From Ilyonectria destructans (lineage: Eukaryota; Ascomycota; Sordariomycetes; Hypocreales; Nectriaceae): a stretch of DNA of 64,000 nt. The stretch covers positions 806,001-870,000 of the forward strand of contig JAHEWK010000005.1 in the NCBI GenBank assembly GCA_020740775.1. Direction: 5' to 3'. This document shows positions 44,152-55,765 of the stretch, piece after piece; within the stretch, counting starts at the first letter, position 1; each line of letters starts with the position of its first letter. The notes beneath the pieces were generated by a model. That model was not told where the DNA came from and did not search any database. It saw nothing but the letters and a program-made list of their open reading frames with translations. The position numbers and the translations under genes were made by a program.

Positions 44152-45919
44152 ATGCCCGCTATCACCAACAAACCAGAATTAAGCGCCAGCCATGGGCAAG
44201 ATTATTGTTCTAGTCAAACCCAAATATCACTAAAAGAGCATGATAGCTTGACTCCAGCTACAGAAATGGAAAAGAATCATCGACAAATATCTGAAGTACT
44301 TCTTCCTGGGCCATCTGACGGGGAGATTGAAGAGGTTGGCAAAACTGAAGGTGTCCAGGCCCAGTCGCTAGATATCTCACCCCAATGCATCTCAGACAAC
44401 GCTATGCCAGACAAAAAACACCACGGGTTCCTGGGGTGGTTATCCCTTATACCGGAGATCGAAAACCCGTATCACTATGGAAAGAAAGCGAAATGGCTCA
44501 TCACGGGTGTTGTGGCCATCGCCGCTGCCACTGCACCAATGGGTGCCTCCATCTTCTACCGTGAGCAGAAAGTCCTTATCTAGGTGTGCTGCTGAAGGAA
44601 TAATACTGACGATAGTTGCAGCTGCCACTCCCGATATGTCGAGGGATTTGCAAGTTTCTTCGACAGTCATTAATCTGTCAGTGGCGTTCTACTTGCTCTC
44701 ATCATCAATTTTTCCGCTGTGGTGGTCATCCTTTTCAGAGACAGCAGGAAGGCGCACGATATTCATAATATCGTTTCTCCTCCATGTGGTCTTCACCTTT
44801 GTGTGCGGAATGAGCACGAATATCGCCATGCTGGTTGTTTTTCGACTTCTCTCTGGTGGTGCAGCGGCATCAGGACAGTCAGTCGGCGCTGGCACCATTG
44901 CCGACATATGGCGACCAGAGGAACGCGGCTACGCCATGAGCATATTCTATCTCGGGCCATTGGCAGGGCCGCTATTTTTGCCCTTGATTGGAGGTGCTCT
45001 TACCCAGAATTTTGGATGGCGAAGCACTATTTGGTTCCTGACCGGGTATGGCATCTTGGTCTTGGTATTGATTCTGCTTGCCTTGCCTGAGACCTTGTCA
45101 GCGCAACGCAAAGTGGAAGCATCAAGCCTCGATGCAACCCAAAGGACCCCGATTGCAATTCCCGCCGCTCAAGTCCACCCCTTCAAGAGAATGGTGGGAC
45201 TTGTTGAACGCGGCATGGTCGAGCCTTTGAGGGTCGTGGTGTATTTGCGCTTTCCTGCCGTTGCGATTGTCATCTACTGTGCTGCCGTGGCGTTCGGGTC
45301 GTGTTATGTTCTCAACATATCCATGCAAGATGCATTTTCCGAGTCGCCTTATGGATACTCACCCACCATCGTCGGACTGTTGTTTATCCCCAGTACTATA
45401 GGGTGCATCGTGACATCTGTATTCGGGGGTGCCTGGATCGATCGAATCATGGTTCGAGCCGCAGAGCAAGCTGGTCGGTACGACTCTGATGGCCAGCTCA
45501 TTTACCTCCCAGAGGATCGGATGGGTCTGAATGCATGGGTTTCCCTCACCGTCTACCCAGCATCGCTCATTTGGTACGGGTGGACAGTGCAATATGGCGT
45601 GCACTGGATAGCACCATCAATTGCGGTATTACTCTTCGGCGCAGGTTCAATGATGGTCTTCAGTGCGACTACTACGATGTTGACGGAATTTATGCCACGG
45701 ACGAGCAGCAGCGGGGTGGCCCTAAATAATTTCATCAGGAACATTTTCAGTTGTACAGGCACCATCGTTGCGCAACCTCTCAATAATATCATGGGGCATG
45801 GCTGGCTCTTGACCACGGTGGGACTCGTGGCATGGACAACTGGAAACGGATGTGTCTATTTGCTGAGACGCAACAGTCGAAAATGGAGGATGGAGATGGA
45901 CAAGGCCTTGAATGATTAG
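44152..45919 (+). CDS. DHA1-type MFS drug/H+ antiporter (Qdr-like)
   Basis: Exons 44152-44560 and 44622-45919 with a 61-nt intron; 568 residues. A long polar N-tail (about 105 residues) precedes 12 hydrophobic segments. Motifs of the family: ATAPMGASIFYP followed by PDMSRDLQVSSTVINLSVAFYLL, WSSFSETAGRRTIF (motif A variant), FRLLSGGAAASGQSVGAGTIADIW and RPEERGYAMSIFYLGPLAGP. Such carriers export drugs, polyamines or small acids at the plasma membrane. It is divergent from RidA and precedes the Zn2Cys6 regulator, which could control it. Confidence 0.9.
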
Positions 45920-46407
45920 CACTGGACCAGGATGACGATATGTTAATTCATGTAGTCATGCCCATGATTGGATTGAGAGGCCAACGAGGAGAGCGACATG
46001 TTTTTGAAGTGTGTGTCTGTAGCCGAGATGGACGGCAGGTATTACTTACTGATATTTAAATCTTTTTGATAGCTGTGTCTCAATCTCCCTGAAGTTCAGA
46101 CAAGGCGCGCACTTCTTCCATGACCCTTATCTGCGTACATACTATAGAAGCTTGAGCGCTATCGTCTAGTCGAAAGTAGAGGTAACCAGATGACCCCGCA
46201 AAGGTTGACTGCTGAGTCATGCCGAGGACTTGATTAAGCTGGGCTGCTAATCTGCCGACAACTCGGCTTATCTGCTGTGATTTCATCTTGCGATCCCCAA
46301 ATGCCTCACGTTTTTCGTTGCTTACAGAAGACCAGTTGAAAAACCAGGCTATATCATTTGCGTGGCATTGGTCTGGACTCCTATCTTACGTGCCACGTGC
46401 TCTTAGT
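45920..46407. other. intergenic before the Zn2Cys6 gene
   Basis: 3' flank of the DHA1 transporter and promoter of the regulator. No separate gene supported. Confidence 0.5.
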
Positions 46408-48828
46408 ATGGCCGAGACAAACTCGGAGTCGCCATTGTCACAAATCCAGATGCAGACGCTCACCGCAGTAAGCCACCTCCTCTTCATTCTTCCTAATCAT
46501 ACGCCATAAATGACACATCGCTAAGATTCGCTGTTATTCAAAAGTGCGACCTATGCCATTATAGAAAGGTAGAGTAAGGTTGCTTGAGGCAGCTAGATCT
46601 CGTCTGTGTTGGTGCACTGGCTTACTTGGCCGTTATACAGGTCAGATGTGACAGGAAGGATCCCTGTGGTCGCTGCACCGAGTCCATTGTCCAGTGCCTA
46701 CGTACGAGGCTACTAATACGTACAAGGAAGAGACGCAAGCGTTGGATGCAGCACCCGTAAGACTCTCCCTTCCCTGCTTCCGTATTCCAATTAACCTGGA
46801 TTAGAACTGACACCTTAATTAACCACCCTGATCAACGGGAACGGTTAGCCCAAAACTCAGAGTTGGAAACCTATCCTCCCCGTGATGAAGAACACTTGGA
46901 TTCTCCAGTACCCACGCCTAGGACCATGTTGAGTCCTTCGAATTGGGCTCTGGGCCAGGGCGAGATTGTATCCAGGCTTGACCTCGTCGACAATATAGGA
47001 TTAAATGTCCATCAACCCCAGTCTCAGCAGAGCCCAAACCAATCCGTTACAGTATCCCCCTGGGAACATCACACAGGGTCCACTTTCTCCCATGATACAC
47101 CGTCTGATAAGAGAGAGAGGCAAGAGAGCCAGATAGCTGCGGCGTTCGAAGCACAGACTTATTTGCAGAGCGAACTGCAAGAAAATCAAAGGATAGGCCA
47201 CCAACAACGTGAGATATTGCAACTAGCCATCGAATTATCCTCCCAAAACGCTTCGAGGAATGAAGGGCCCGTATCAGACGTAGACGCGCCGCCTACGGGA
47301 AGAGCAGATTTCCTTGACCCCGGCATGTACCCTTCCTCTGAGGCTGTGTGCTTTTTACTGAGCGGTGAGATAAAACATGGATTGTGACTTGAATTCATGC
47401 TGGAGTGCTTATGTAACTAGGTTCTCGAACTGTGGCCGCCTCATTTCACTCAGAACTGTCATCCATCATCTCTAAGGTGACCTTTGAACGAATGGCTTTC
47501 GCTCTTATAGACCAACAGGTTCATGGTCACACACGTGTGCAGTATATTGTGTGTGTTAATTTCATTGCTCTTACGTTTGCTGTTGGCCTCGAGGCAGAAG
47601 ACCAAACTCCGTCTATCCAAGAACGCCTAAAGACTCTGCAAGATGGATATCGAAGGAATGCCTTCAGAGCCTTACGCCATGTCAGCATTCTTGACCCTCC
47701 GAGCTTATCGCTCTTGCAAACCCTACTATCAGGTGTTAGTCAGGCTTTCTTTCCACTTCAAAGCAAGTTTATGCAATTTCAGCTGGCTTACTGTACTTGT
47801 TTTAGGCAATTCTCTACCAGATGGCAGGTAGTGTTGATAAATGCGCGCAGCTTAGTACCGCCGCTTGCGTTGTGTGCACACACTTGGGCGGCCGCTATTT
47901 CGCAAACCTGGCTGCTGGGGCTTCTCAAGCAGAATCTCTAGAAGTTCGGCAGAGCCTTGGGCATTGCTACATATTGGATAAATCTCTGGCCATGACTCTG
48001 GGACGCCGTTCATTCTTGCCGGAGATGGAGGTCGACGCGGCCATGCTGGTACCACCAGCAGTGGAGAAACCGAGCGCACCTATCTTCAACGTCTACATTG
48101 AGTTTGCCAAGATTCAGGACAGTATTGCTCGCGACATGCGAGCGCATCATCCAAGCACTAGTAGTAAGAGATTAGAGGCTGTAAATTCTCTTCGTAAGAG
48201 GATGAAGGAGATTCGAGTCAAGATTCGAGAGGTTTGCGGGTCCTTCAAGCAACCCTTTTTGCGGATTTGGTGACTAACCATGCTTAATAGTTTCGCCTCC
48301 AGCCCCCACATTGCACTGAGCACCTTCTTCAGGGAGAGTGGATGGGTGTAGATTTCACATACTTCACCATCATGACGACGATCATCCGCCTACATCCAGA
48401 CTTTTCGACGAATCAACACGTCAGAGAGGACTGTCTCGAGAACGCGAGGCGTTCTTTGTCCAATCTCAAGAATATGGAGAATCATGGTTTCAAATCTGGA
48501 AAATACCGGAACGCTTATTGTTATTCCGTCGCCTGGTGAGTTGTGGCCGCAAATTTGCTTTCCATAGATCACCCTGCGCGACTGGCCTCTAACCGCTCAT
48601 AGGATCGTGCTGTTGTACCCTTTATGCCCTTTCTTTACACTGTTTTGTCATGTTGTGGAGACAAGGAACGAGAGCGATTTCCAACTTCTGAAAGAAGTCA
48701 CTGATGGGCTGTCAATGTTCGCAGAGTATATTGCGTCGGTTGGAAACCTCCAGAAACTATGCAACACACTCACCTCTTTGTGCATAACGCATCTAGATGT
48801 CTTGACTGATGTTCCGAGTTCATGTTAG
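46408..48828 (+). CDS. Zn2Cys6 fungal-specific transcription factor
   Basis: Proposed exons 46408-46436, 46526-46568, 46641-46756, 46805-47364, 47421-47734, 47806-48231, 48291-48535, 48603-48828 (652 residues). The zinc cluster is split by an intron: KCDLCHYRK then VRCDRKDPCGRCTESIVQC, giving C-x2-C-x6-C-x5-C-x2-C-x6-C. A basic linker (RTRKRRKRW) follows. Exons 5-8 form the fungal transcription-factor middle homology region: ILYQMAGSVDKCAQLSTAACV, LDKSLAMTLGRRSFLP, EHLLQGEW. The first exon is uncertain: its donor (gtcaca) is weak but is the only one I find that keeps frame with the ATG at 46408. Nuclear regulator; candidate targets are the adjacent transporters, MATE and ureohydrolase genes, by position only. 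Confidence 0.8.
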
Positions 48829-49204
48829 GACGCTGGAGAGTCCGTAGCAGCAGGCCAAATTGAGGCACAGGTGGCTGGGGAGCGTGGCACAATCCAACAG
48901 TGCGTTGATGTCAGGTAGAGGGTTTTATTTTGAAGGATAATGATACGGTGTGTCTTTTCTGCAGTGTTGTCTTGAAATTGAGGCATGTGGCTCCCGATTC
49001 TTAGAATTAGATTGGTTTTCTTGTTCGTTTAGCCTAATATTACACTGTCTTTGTGGCTCCGTGGTGGAATGAATTCCTTCGAGTTTCTCCTTCCCTAGCC
49101 ATGCGTCGCCGTACCGCATTCAAATGTGGCTCTTGAAACCGCAGTCCTAGTGATTCCTGGCGTTGAGTGCTGATTGGGCCTGCTGTGTCGTTGACCTCCG
49201 CAAA
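48829..49204. other. short convergent intergenic region
   Basis: 3' flanks of the regulator and the MATE gene. Nothing else seen. Confidence 0.5.
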
Positions 49205-50887
49205 CTATGATCGAATGGATGCCTTCATGTTTCGATCTCTCGCCGCTTCCACGGCTGCATCCCATGAGGTGGAATAAATATAGTACCCTCCAATCAACGA
49301 GTTTCTGTAGCATCGTTAATAAAATTCCAGCCATTCTAGACAGCATGTGAAGACTAACAAACCAAGGGCAACTGCAATCCCTGTCCACAGACCAAAAAGT
49401 TCCCATCGCAGCCAGAAAGCGGTCATAAAGCTAATCGGCATGGCAATGATGTAGTAGCAGAATACACTTATCAAGCCGCCAACCGACTGTTTTCCCAAGC
49501 TCCTCAAAATCCCATTGAAGGTTATCGCCAAAGAGTCAAATAGCTGGAAAGTTGCGATAATAGGGATGACCTGGATGACTTGCTCGACGACACTTTCATC
49601 AGATGTCAACCAACCAGCAGCAGAACCACCCAGTCGTATCATGAACACGAAGTTGAGCGCCCCGATGAAACAAGCACCATACGCCGCAATCTATTACTCG
49701 TTAGATAATTCCATTGTTCACACTTAGGTTGTCGCGTATTTACCGTAGCACATTGCTTCGCTTGGTTGGGAGCACCTCCTCCAATGAGATTAGCTATTTG
49801 AGTTGAGGCAGCTATCGCTAGCGCAAAAGGAGCCTGGAAAGTCAATGCAATCAAGGGGCCGACGATACTCTCGGCGGCCAACTGCGTTGTGGAGAGGTAT
49901 GAAGCTGCAAGGGTCAACACTTCGAAGGCGAGGAACTCTGCTTCAAGCATGAGGAAGCCCGGGAATGCTAATTTGATCATTATATTCCAGTTTTGGAAGG
50001 CCTTGGTTGTAAACCCGCCCCAACACTTTCTGCCGTCGATGAAATAGACGTAAAGAAACAAGCAAAACGGGAGTAGATTGTTGGTGATTGCAATCGAAAT
50101 CGGGGCACCAATGAACCCCAGTTCCAGTTTCCAGACGAGAAACCAGTTGAGAAGAGCGTTTAATGGAGCAAGTACAAGTAGAATGTGTGTTGCGGCGTGG
50201 AATATTCCTTGGGATTGGACGAATCGTTTGCCCGCCTCGAACAATGCATATCCTGGGGCTCCAAGGAACAAAATCTTCATGTATACTCCAGCAAGGTCTG
50301 CCGTTCTCTTGTCGGGCACCATCACCCCTAGGATTTTATCGGCATTAAGCCAGATGATTCCAATAGGAATGGTCAACAGCCATAGGAAAATCACCATCTG
50401 TTGAAAGTAGAGGCCAACAAGATGATGCCTCCCGGACCCGTAGGCTTGTGCACAAAGTGTGTCGAGGGCAGTTGCCATTCCTTGGTAGACGGCATACCCG
50501 GTAATATTTGCTGACATGATGGATAATGAAACTGTAACGAATTAATTATTGCTCCGTCGCTGCATCGTCGAAGGACATGCCTGCGCCTAGCTCAATCTCT
50601 CCCAAATGACCAACCGCAAATATGTTGGTGATGGAAAGAGAATGTTGTAATAGCCCTGCAACTATGAGCGGCACTGAATTTCTCGCCAGCAATCGAGCGT
50701 CCCGCACCCAATTTGAGTTGGCTTTTCCTCATGCTGCGTTAGTAGCGACCTCACTTTTGAAACGTAATTTTATCGTACCATTGCATGAGTCAAGCCGGTG
50801 ATGAGCCAACAATAGCATCCTCTCAGAGGCGGGCTCTGGAGGAAAGGAGGAAAAGAGTCCATTTTCATAAGAGGCTTGTCCGTCCAT
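49205..50887 (-). CDS. MATE-family multidrug/toxin exporter
   Basis: Exons 50887-50779, 50727-50581, 50531-49744, 49690-49359, 49304-49205; 491 residues. Twelve hydrophobic segments in two halves. Motifs: PLIVAGLLQHSLSITNIFAVGHLGEIELGA, QGMATALDTLCAQAYGSG and the second-half FQAPFALAIAASTQIANLIGGG. Intron 2 has a GC donor (gcag|gcatgt) and intron 4 a GTTAGT donor; using them restores LGAVSLSIM and a proper C-terminus (SWDAAVEAARDRN), which a naive reading through intron 4 would lose. MATE carriers export cationic or organic compounds using H+ or Na+. Divergent from the ureohydrolase. Confidence 0.9.
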
Positions 50888-51500
50888 GGTGACCTGATGG
50901 AGTGAAATACTGCGTAGCAATGATCCTGCAGACTGCGAACAAGGATAGAATCTCATCCAATAGCCGCGAACAAATCAGCTGGGGTGAAAAAACAGTCACC
51001 CTGAAGAATGGAAACGTATTAAACGTAAGAATACTTTCCCAAGCTACAAGTACCAATGGAGAATCGCATCAATTTCCGAAGAACCAATGTAGGGTTAGCT
51101 TCTATGGCTATTACGAAGCCGTAAAGGTATGTGGCCTTCAAACTGACTTTCTGAGACCAGAAGCTGAACGCGCCGGCATCAAAGGCATTGTCGTTTGGGA
51201 ATTGAAAAGTACTTTGGTACCTGCGTGTTATCTCGTATCAAGCACCATCCCCACCCATATCGGTCGATATGATAGCCGGAAAACCCGATCGTGTGTCTTA
51301 TCAGGTAGTCGGATGATGGAACGTCTTATCATTACTCGTATCTTGGCGTGTATTAGGGCAGTGTCGGATTGCGATGAGTCAGCTTCTAGGGGGGTATTAT
51401 TGACCTTAAACGTGACCACTATTGAGTGCATTTCATCTTGGGCGGCATTGAGTTTCGATTCACCTTCTATCCAATCAATTCACCAACTCTATCATTCTCT
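50888..51500. promoter_or_regulatory. divergent region of MATE and ureohydrolase genes
   Basis: 613 bp between two divergent genes. A plus-strand frame from ATG 50920 stays open for 194 codons up to a TGA that overlaps the ureohydrolase ATG (atga at 51501-51504). No domain or splice feature supports it as a gene, so it is not annotated as coding. Confidence 0.4.
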
Positions 51501-52909
51501 ATGATCCATTCCAGAACTTTGGTTACTATCGCAGTGCTTGGCAGCCTGTCTGGCGCAGCGATAGCGGTTCCCAGGCCACAACATGACCAGGTCCCGCTGG
51601 CCTCTCAGTCTCACCACGAGCAGACTTTCCACGAGACTTCCATTTACAAATCATCAAAGAGCGCCAACGCGATGGGACATGGGTCCAACACGCCTCCCGA
51701 GTTTCACTTGTACGACAATTTTGGAAAGGACTCACCGATGCCTGGAATAGCGACCTTTGCTCACATTAACTGGACTAACTGCTTTGTTCCCGAGAATGAT
51801 GGGTCGTTTGACATTGGCATCGTCGGTATGCCATTTGACTTGGGTGTGAGCTATCGCCCAGGTCAGCGCTTTGGGCCGATAGCTACCCGAATGGCTGCGC
51901 AGCGAATGGCTCCTTTCATTTCCTGGAGGTAAGATTTGATTTCTTCCAGTAATTGCTGGGGTATTTAACTGACATTTATCAGTATGGCCCATGACATGGT
52001 CAACCCGTTTTTGGATTGGGCGACTGTTACTGACTGCGGGGACATCCCCAATTCTGTATTCGACAAATATGAAGCCGTTCAGGAACTTGGTAGTGGACTT
52101 CATTCCATGGCTTCCCGAAAACCAAAGAACACGACAATGGGTGACAAGGTTCGCCTAATAACCCTTGGTGGTGACCACACTATTAGTGAGTGCGGGTTTT
52201 TAAGAGCAACACGCTTCAACGCAGCTTAGGCGCAAGGCTAATCATATCTGCATAGCCCTTCCTTCTCTTAGAGCCCTTTACCCTGTCTGGGGTGAAATCG
52301 CTGTAATTCACTTTGATTCACACCTTGATACATGGAACCCTGCCCAGTGGGGAGGCGGTGTAAACAAGTACGATGAGATCACCCATGGCACGCTGTTGCA
52401 TTTCGCTCACGAGGAGGGTCTCTTGAAAAACGACACGGGAGTTCACGTCGGCACCCGAGCGGTACTCTTTGACAAAACTGAAGATCTCCGACATGATGCC
52501 GAATGTGGATTCCGGTGTATCATGGCCACGGACATCGATACATTTGGGATTGATGCAATTGTCAAAAGCATCACTGAGAGGGTCGGCAATAATCTTGTCT
52601 ACGTCACTATTGACATAGATGTTTTAGATCCAGGTTAGTGAATAATGTCGCCAAGTGAGCTTTTCTCTAACCTAAGTTCTAGCTTTCGCTCCAGCCACTG
52701 GCACAACTGAAATTGGAGGCTGGTCGACGCGTGAGCTCATGGGCTTAATTAGGGGGCTTAGCAATGCAGGTGTAAAGATTATCGGGGCTGATATCGCAGA
52801 GCTTTCCCCCGTCTATGATGATGTCTCCCAGTCGACAGCGACAGCTGTTGCGCAGCTCGTTTTTGAGTTGTTGCAATGGATGGTCAAAGTACCAGTTACA
52901 CGAGACTAG
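51501..52909 (+). CDS. secreted ureohydrolase (agmatinase/guanidinobutyrase-like)
   Basis: Exons 51501-51928, 51983-52185, 52256-52633, 52683-52909; 411 residues. Ureohydrolases cleave guanidino groups to urea with two manganese ions. Metal-binding motifs are complete: GGDHTI, HFDSHLDTW (D-x-H-x-D) and YVTIDIDVLDPAFAP (D-x-D). MPFDLGVSYRPGQRFGPIATR is the family's N-terminal block. Residues 1-22 form a signal peptide (TLVTIAVLGSLSGAAIA), so the enzyme should enter the secretory path, unlike cytosolic arginase. Intron 3 uses a GTTAGT donor. Agmatine and 4-guanidinobutanoate are the likeliest substrates; I cannot choose. Neighbours are the MATE exporter and a GABA/choline-type permease. Confidence 0.9.
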
Positions 52910-53889
52910 CTAGTCCCCCGTCTGGATTTGGTCAGTTTGTATAGCTAGTTGTGTAAAATTTGAATACTTGTTTGAAGAAATGCGATGATGAAGGTTATTA
53001 ACTGTGCTCCATGTTTTAAAGACTCATATGAGACAATTATATTTGCCGCCAGTCCATCAAATATTCCCAGGTCCTTTTTTTGCAATTCATTTGCCCTCAT
53101 AAACCTCGTATTGAATGGCAACATGGCTTCACTATGAGCTACTTACTGTCGGCAAACATATTATCTTAGTTTTATTTGATCTAATACCACTAGGTTTTGA
53201 GATTCTTGAGACTAATGCCAATCAACGGAGAGAAGGTTTCTGAAAAATTAGTAGTTGCTACATTCGTTAATTTATAGACAAAAATTCTAACCTTTTCACT
53301 TTTAAATTCAAGATGACATGCTAAACTACCTAAATGCCCATAGCTTTGCATAGAAATCCCCGAAAAATGCCATCTCGTACAAACTAAGATGCGAAGGTAT
53401 AGGGTACCACACAACGCAGCAGGGGCTTAATCTTGTCGTATCGTGTAGTTTTAGTGTGGCGGGCGTGGTTTGCATGGCTGTATCCACTATTTGCCGGATC
53501 AGATCTAGACTATTACACCCTATCATCCGACTTGTTGCCCAAATCACGTATCTTATGTCGTATCTACTGTTATCAGTCTTGTTATCGTACCCTTGCTCTT
53601 GGCCACCACCGCTCTGGCTCTACTTCGCATTGCTGTCACTTTCCTTGGTACTCATCCCATGTTCCTGCTGTATCTTCCACTCTCGCCTAGCCGTGATACA
53701 GTACCTATGATCTAGTGGTGTAAGCGTTGATCTTGTGACCTCTGTCGGTATCATGCAATCGGGACGCCGCTGAGACTCGCAAGGTTGCCTTTATATCTAG
53801 CCATGACATTCAGATGACCGTGCTCTCTCACCACCTTTCCAGCAAATATTCTTTCAGACATTGATTCCAGTTTCCTGACGCATTGAACC
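52910..53889. other. intergenic, AT-rich
   Basis: 980 bp upstream of the APC permease. Open frames at 53433-53710 overlap each other and lack features. No gene seen. Confidence 0.5.
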
Positions 53890-55765
53890 ATGTCTGGGGA
53901 AGTCGCGACCAAGATCGAGGCAGGGTATCTGGTTTCTGACAATGAAGGCGAAGCAGTGATCGTTGGCGACACGCACCAAGATTTCCAGCGAAACTATAAT
54001 GTTTGGACGTTGTCGGCACAGGCAGTTGTTCTTCCTGGATCTTGGGCCTTTGCAGCAACGTCGCTCACAATCGCCATTTTCGGTGGTGGTGCGCCTGTTG
54101 CTATCTGGGGGACTATTGTCATCTCAGTATGCCTCTGCATGGTGGTTGCTTGCCTTGCCGAGTTTGGATCTGCCTACCCATCAGCAGCTGGATGCACATA
54201 TATCGCTTCCAAGGTGGCTGGACCGCAATGGGGCCGATTTTGCGTGAGTTATGCACCTTCATTTGGCTTACCTGGGCTAGATACGTTCCGAGCGGGACAT
54301 CAATACCCGGATTATTGGCGTGACTTGTGCTGATATTTGCTAGGGTTACATGACAGGAGCGTTCCACTGTCTCGGTGGTGTGTTCTCACCGCCGGCATTC
54401 TTAATTGTGCTATCACAATTGGTTCTCACTTGCGCAGCTATATTTCATGAATCTTATAACCCCACGCGTTGGCAAGTCTTCCTGCTGTATCAGTTCTGGA
54501 ACGTGGTAGCCCTCGTTGTCTTGCTCTACGGCAGTCGAATCCTGCCATTACTTAGTTCTATTGCCTGTACGATTACCAACCCCTTTCAAAGACTATCAAA
54601 ACTGACTTGGTAAAAAGTTGTGTTCTTGGCAGGTGGGCTGTTTGTTACTATTGGGCTTCTCGTCGGCTTCGCTCCAGTCAAGGCTGCAAACCAGTAAGAT
54701 GAGCAACTTAAACCGCATAAAGCCCATTGTTAACCACATCTGTAGTGTCGTCTGGTTTGACTTCCAAAACCTGACCGGATATGAGTCTCCCATCATCTGC
54801 ACGATGCTAGGCTTGCTGGGCCCGGTCTATGGTTTTGGACCTCCTCACTTCCTTCTCAACATGGCTGAAGACGTCAAGAACCCATCTAAGAATATGCCTA
54901 TCGCTCTGGCAGCTCAACAAATTGGAAGTACGATATTGTAGGTTTCAGATGTGGAATTCTACCTATTTCGTACTAATGTTGATAACGTAGGCTTTTGGCA
55001 TTTTACATCGCAGCTTACTACACAGTTGTCGACTACGATGCTTTGTTCGCATCGACGTTTCCTTCTGTTGTTGGAGCTGTGTACCTGGACGCAACCCACA
55101 ACCGTGCAGTGACTCTTGTCCTACTCATCATCGTCTTGGCACCGGCGTTCTTTTCGTGCTTTAGCTACTTCCTAGCAAACATCCGCCTTTTGTATGGATT
55201 TACAAGAGATGGAGCTGGTATGTCTTCCACGCCACCGTTTTAACATTGTCTTCTTTTGAAACACAAATCGCTAATACACCCAAGTTCCATACCGTGATTG
55301 GTTTTCCAAGGTCGATACGCGCCGAAATATCCCAATCAATATCCTCTATGTGTCAACATTTATCAACTTCCTCCTTGGTTTTATTTACCTTGGTAGCAGT
55401 GCTGGCTTCAGTATTATATTAGGATCTTCCGGAATATTTTACTGTGAGTACTAGATCGAGTTACTGATAGGGTCAAGTTATAACGTTGCTTAGGTGCCGG
55501 CTATATTGTTTTCTTTGTCCCGACAATATTTAATCGTCGTCGGTATATCGGTGATGGAGTGTTTAAGCTTCCCTTCGGTGTTGGCATGGCCTTTGCCACT
55601 TTTTCGGTTATCTATGAGGCATGGACGATGGTTCTCTACTCTCTGCCTCCAGCCTATCCAGTTACCCCTGAGAATGCCAATCTAACACCAGTATTCCTGG
55701 TCGCCGGGACTTTATTAAGTTTGGCAGGGTACCACTTTCACGGCCGTACACATTTCCAGACCTAA
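53890..55765 (+). CDS. GABA/choline-type amino-acid permease (APC superfamily)
   Basis: Seven exons: 53890-54243, 54344-54566, 54618-54693, 54746-54937, 54991-55217, 55285-55443, 55494-55765; 500 residues. The stop codons visible around 54330 and 54611 fall inside introns (98-100 and 51 nt), so the gene is intact. Motifs: FQRNYNVWTLSAQAVVLPGSWAF, AEFGSAYPSAAGCTYIASKVAGPQWGRFC, GLLGPVYGFGPPHFLLNMAEDVKNPSKNMP and DGAVPYRDWFSKVD, all typical of the Uga4/Hnm1-like ACT branch. About 12 hydrophobic segments; plasma membrane. The spacing to the ureohydrolase and the family suggest uptake of GABA or a related amine, by inference. Confidence 0.87.

Noticed and set aside
54604..54613. Apparent in-frame TAA in the APC permease
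   Set aside because: A 51-nt intron (gtacga...aaaag) with a ctgac branch point removes it and restores the conserved helix sequence, so the gene is not a pseudogene.
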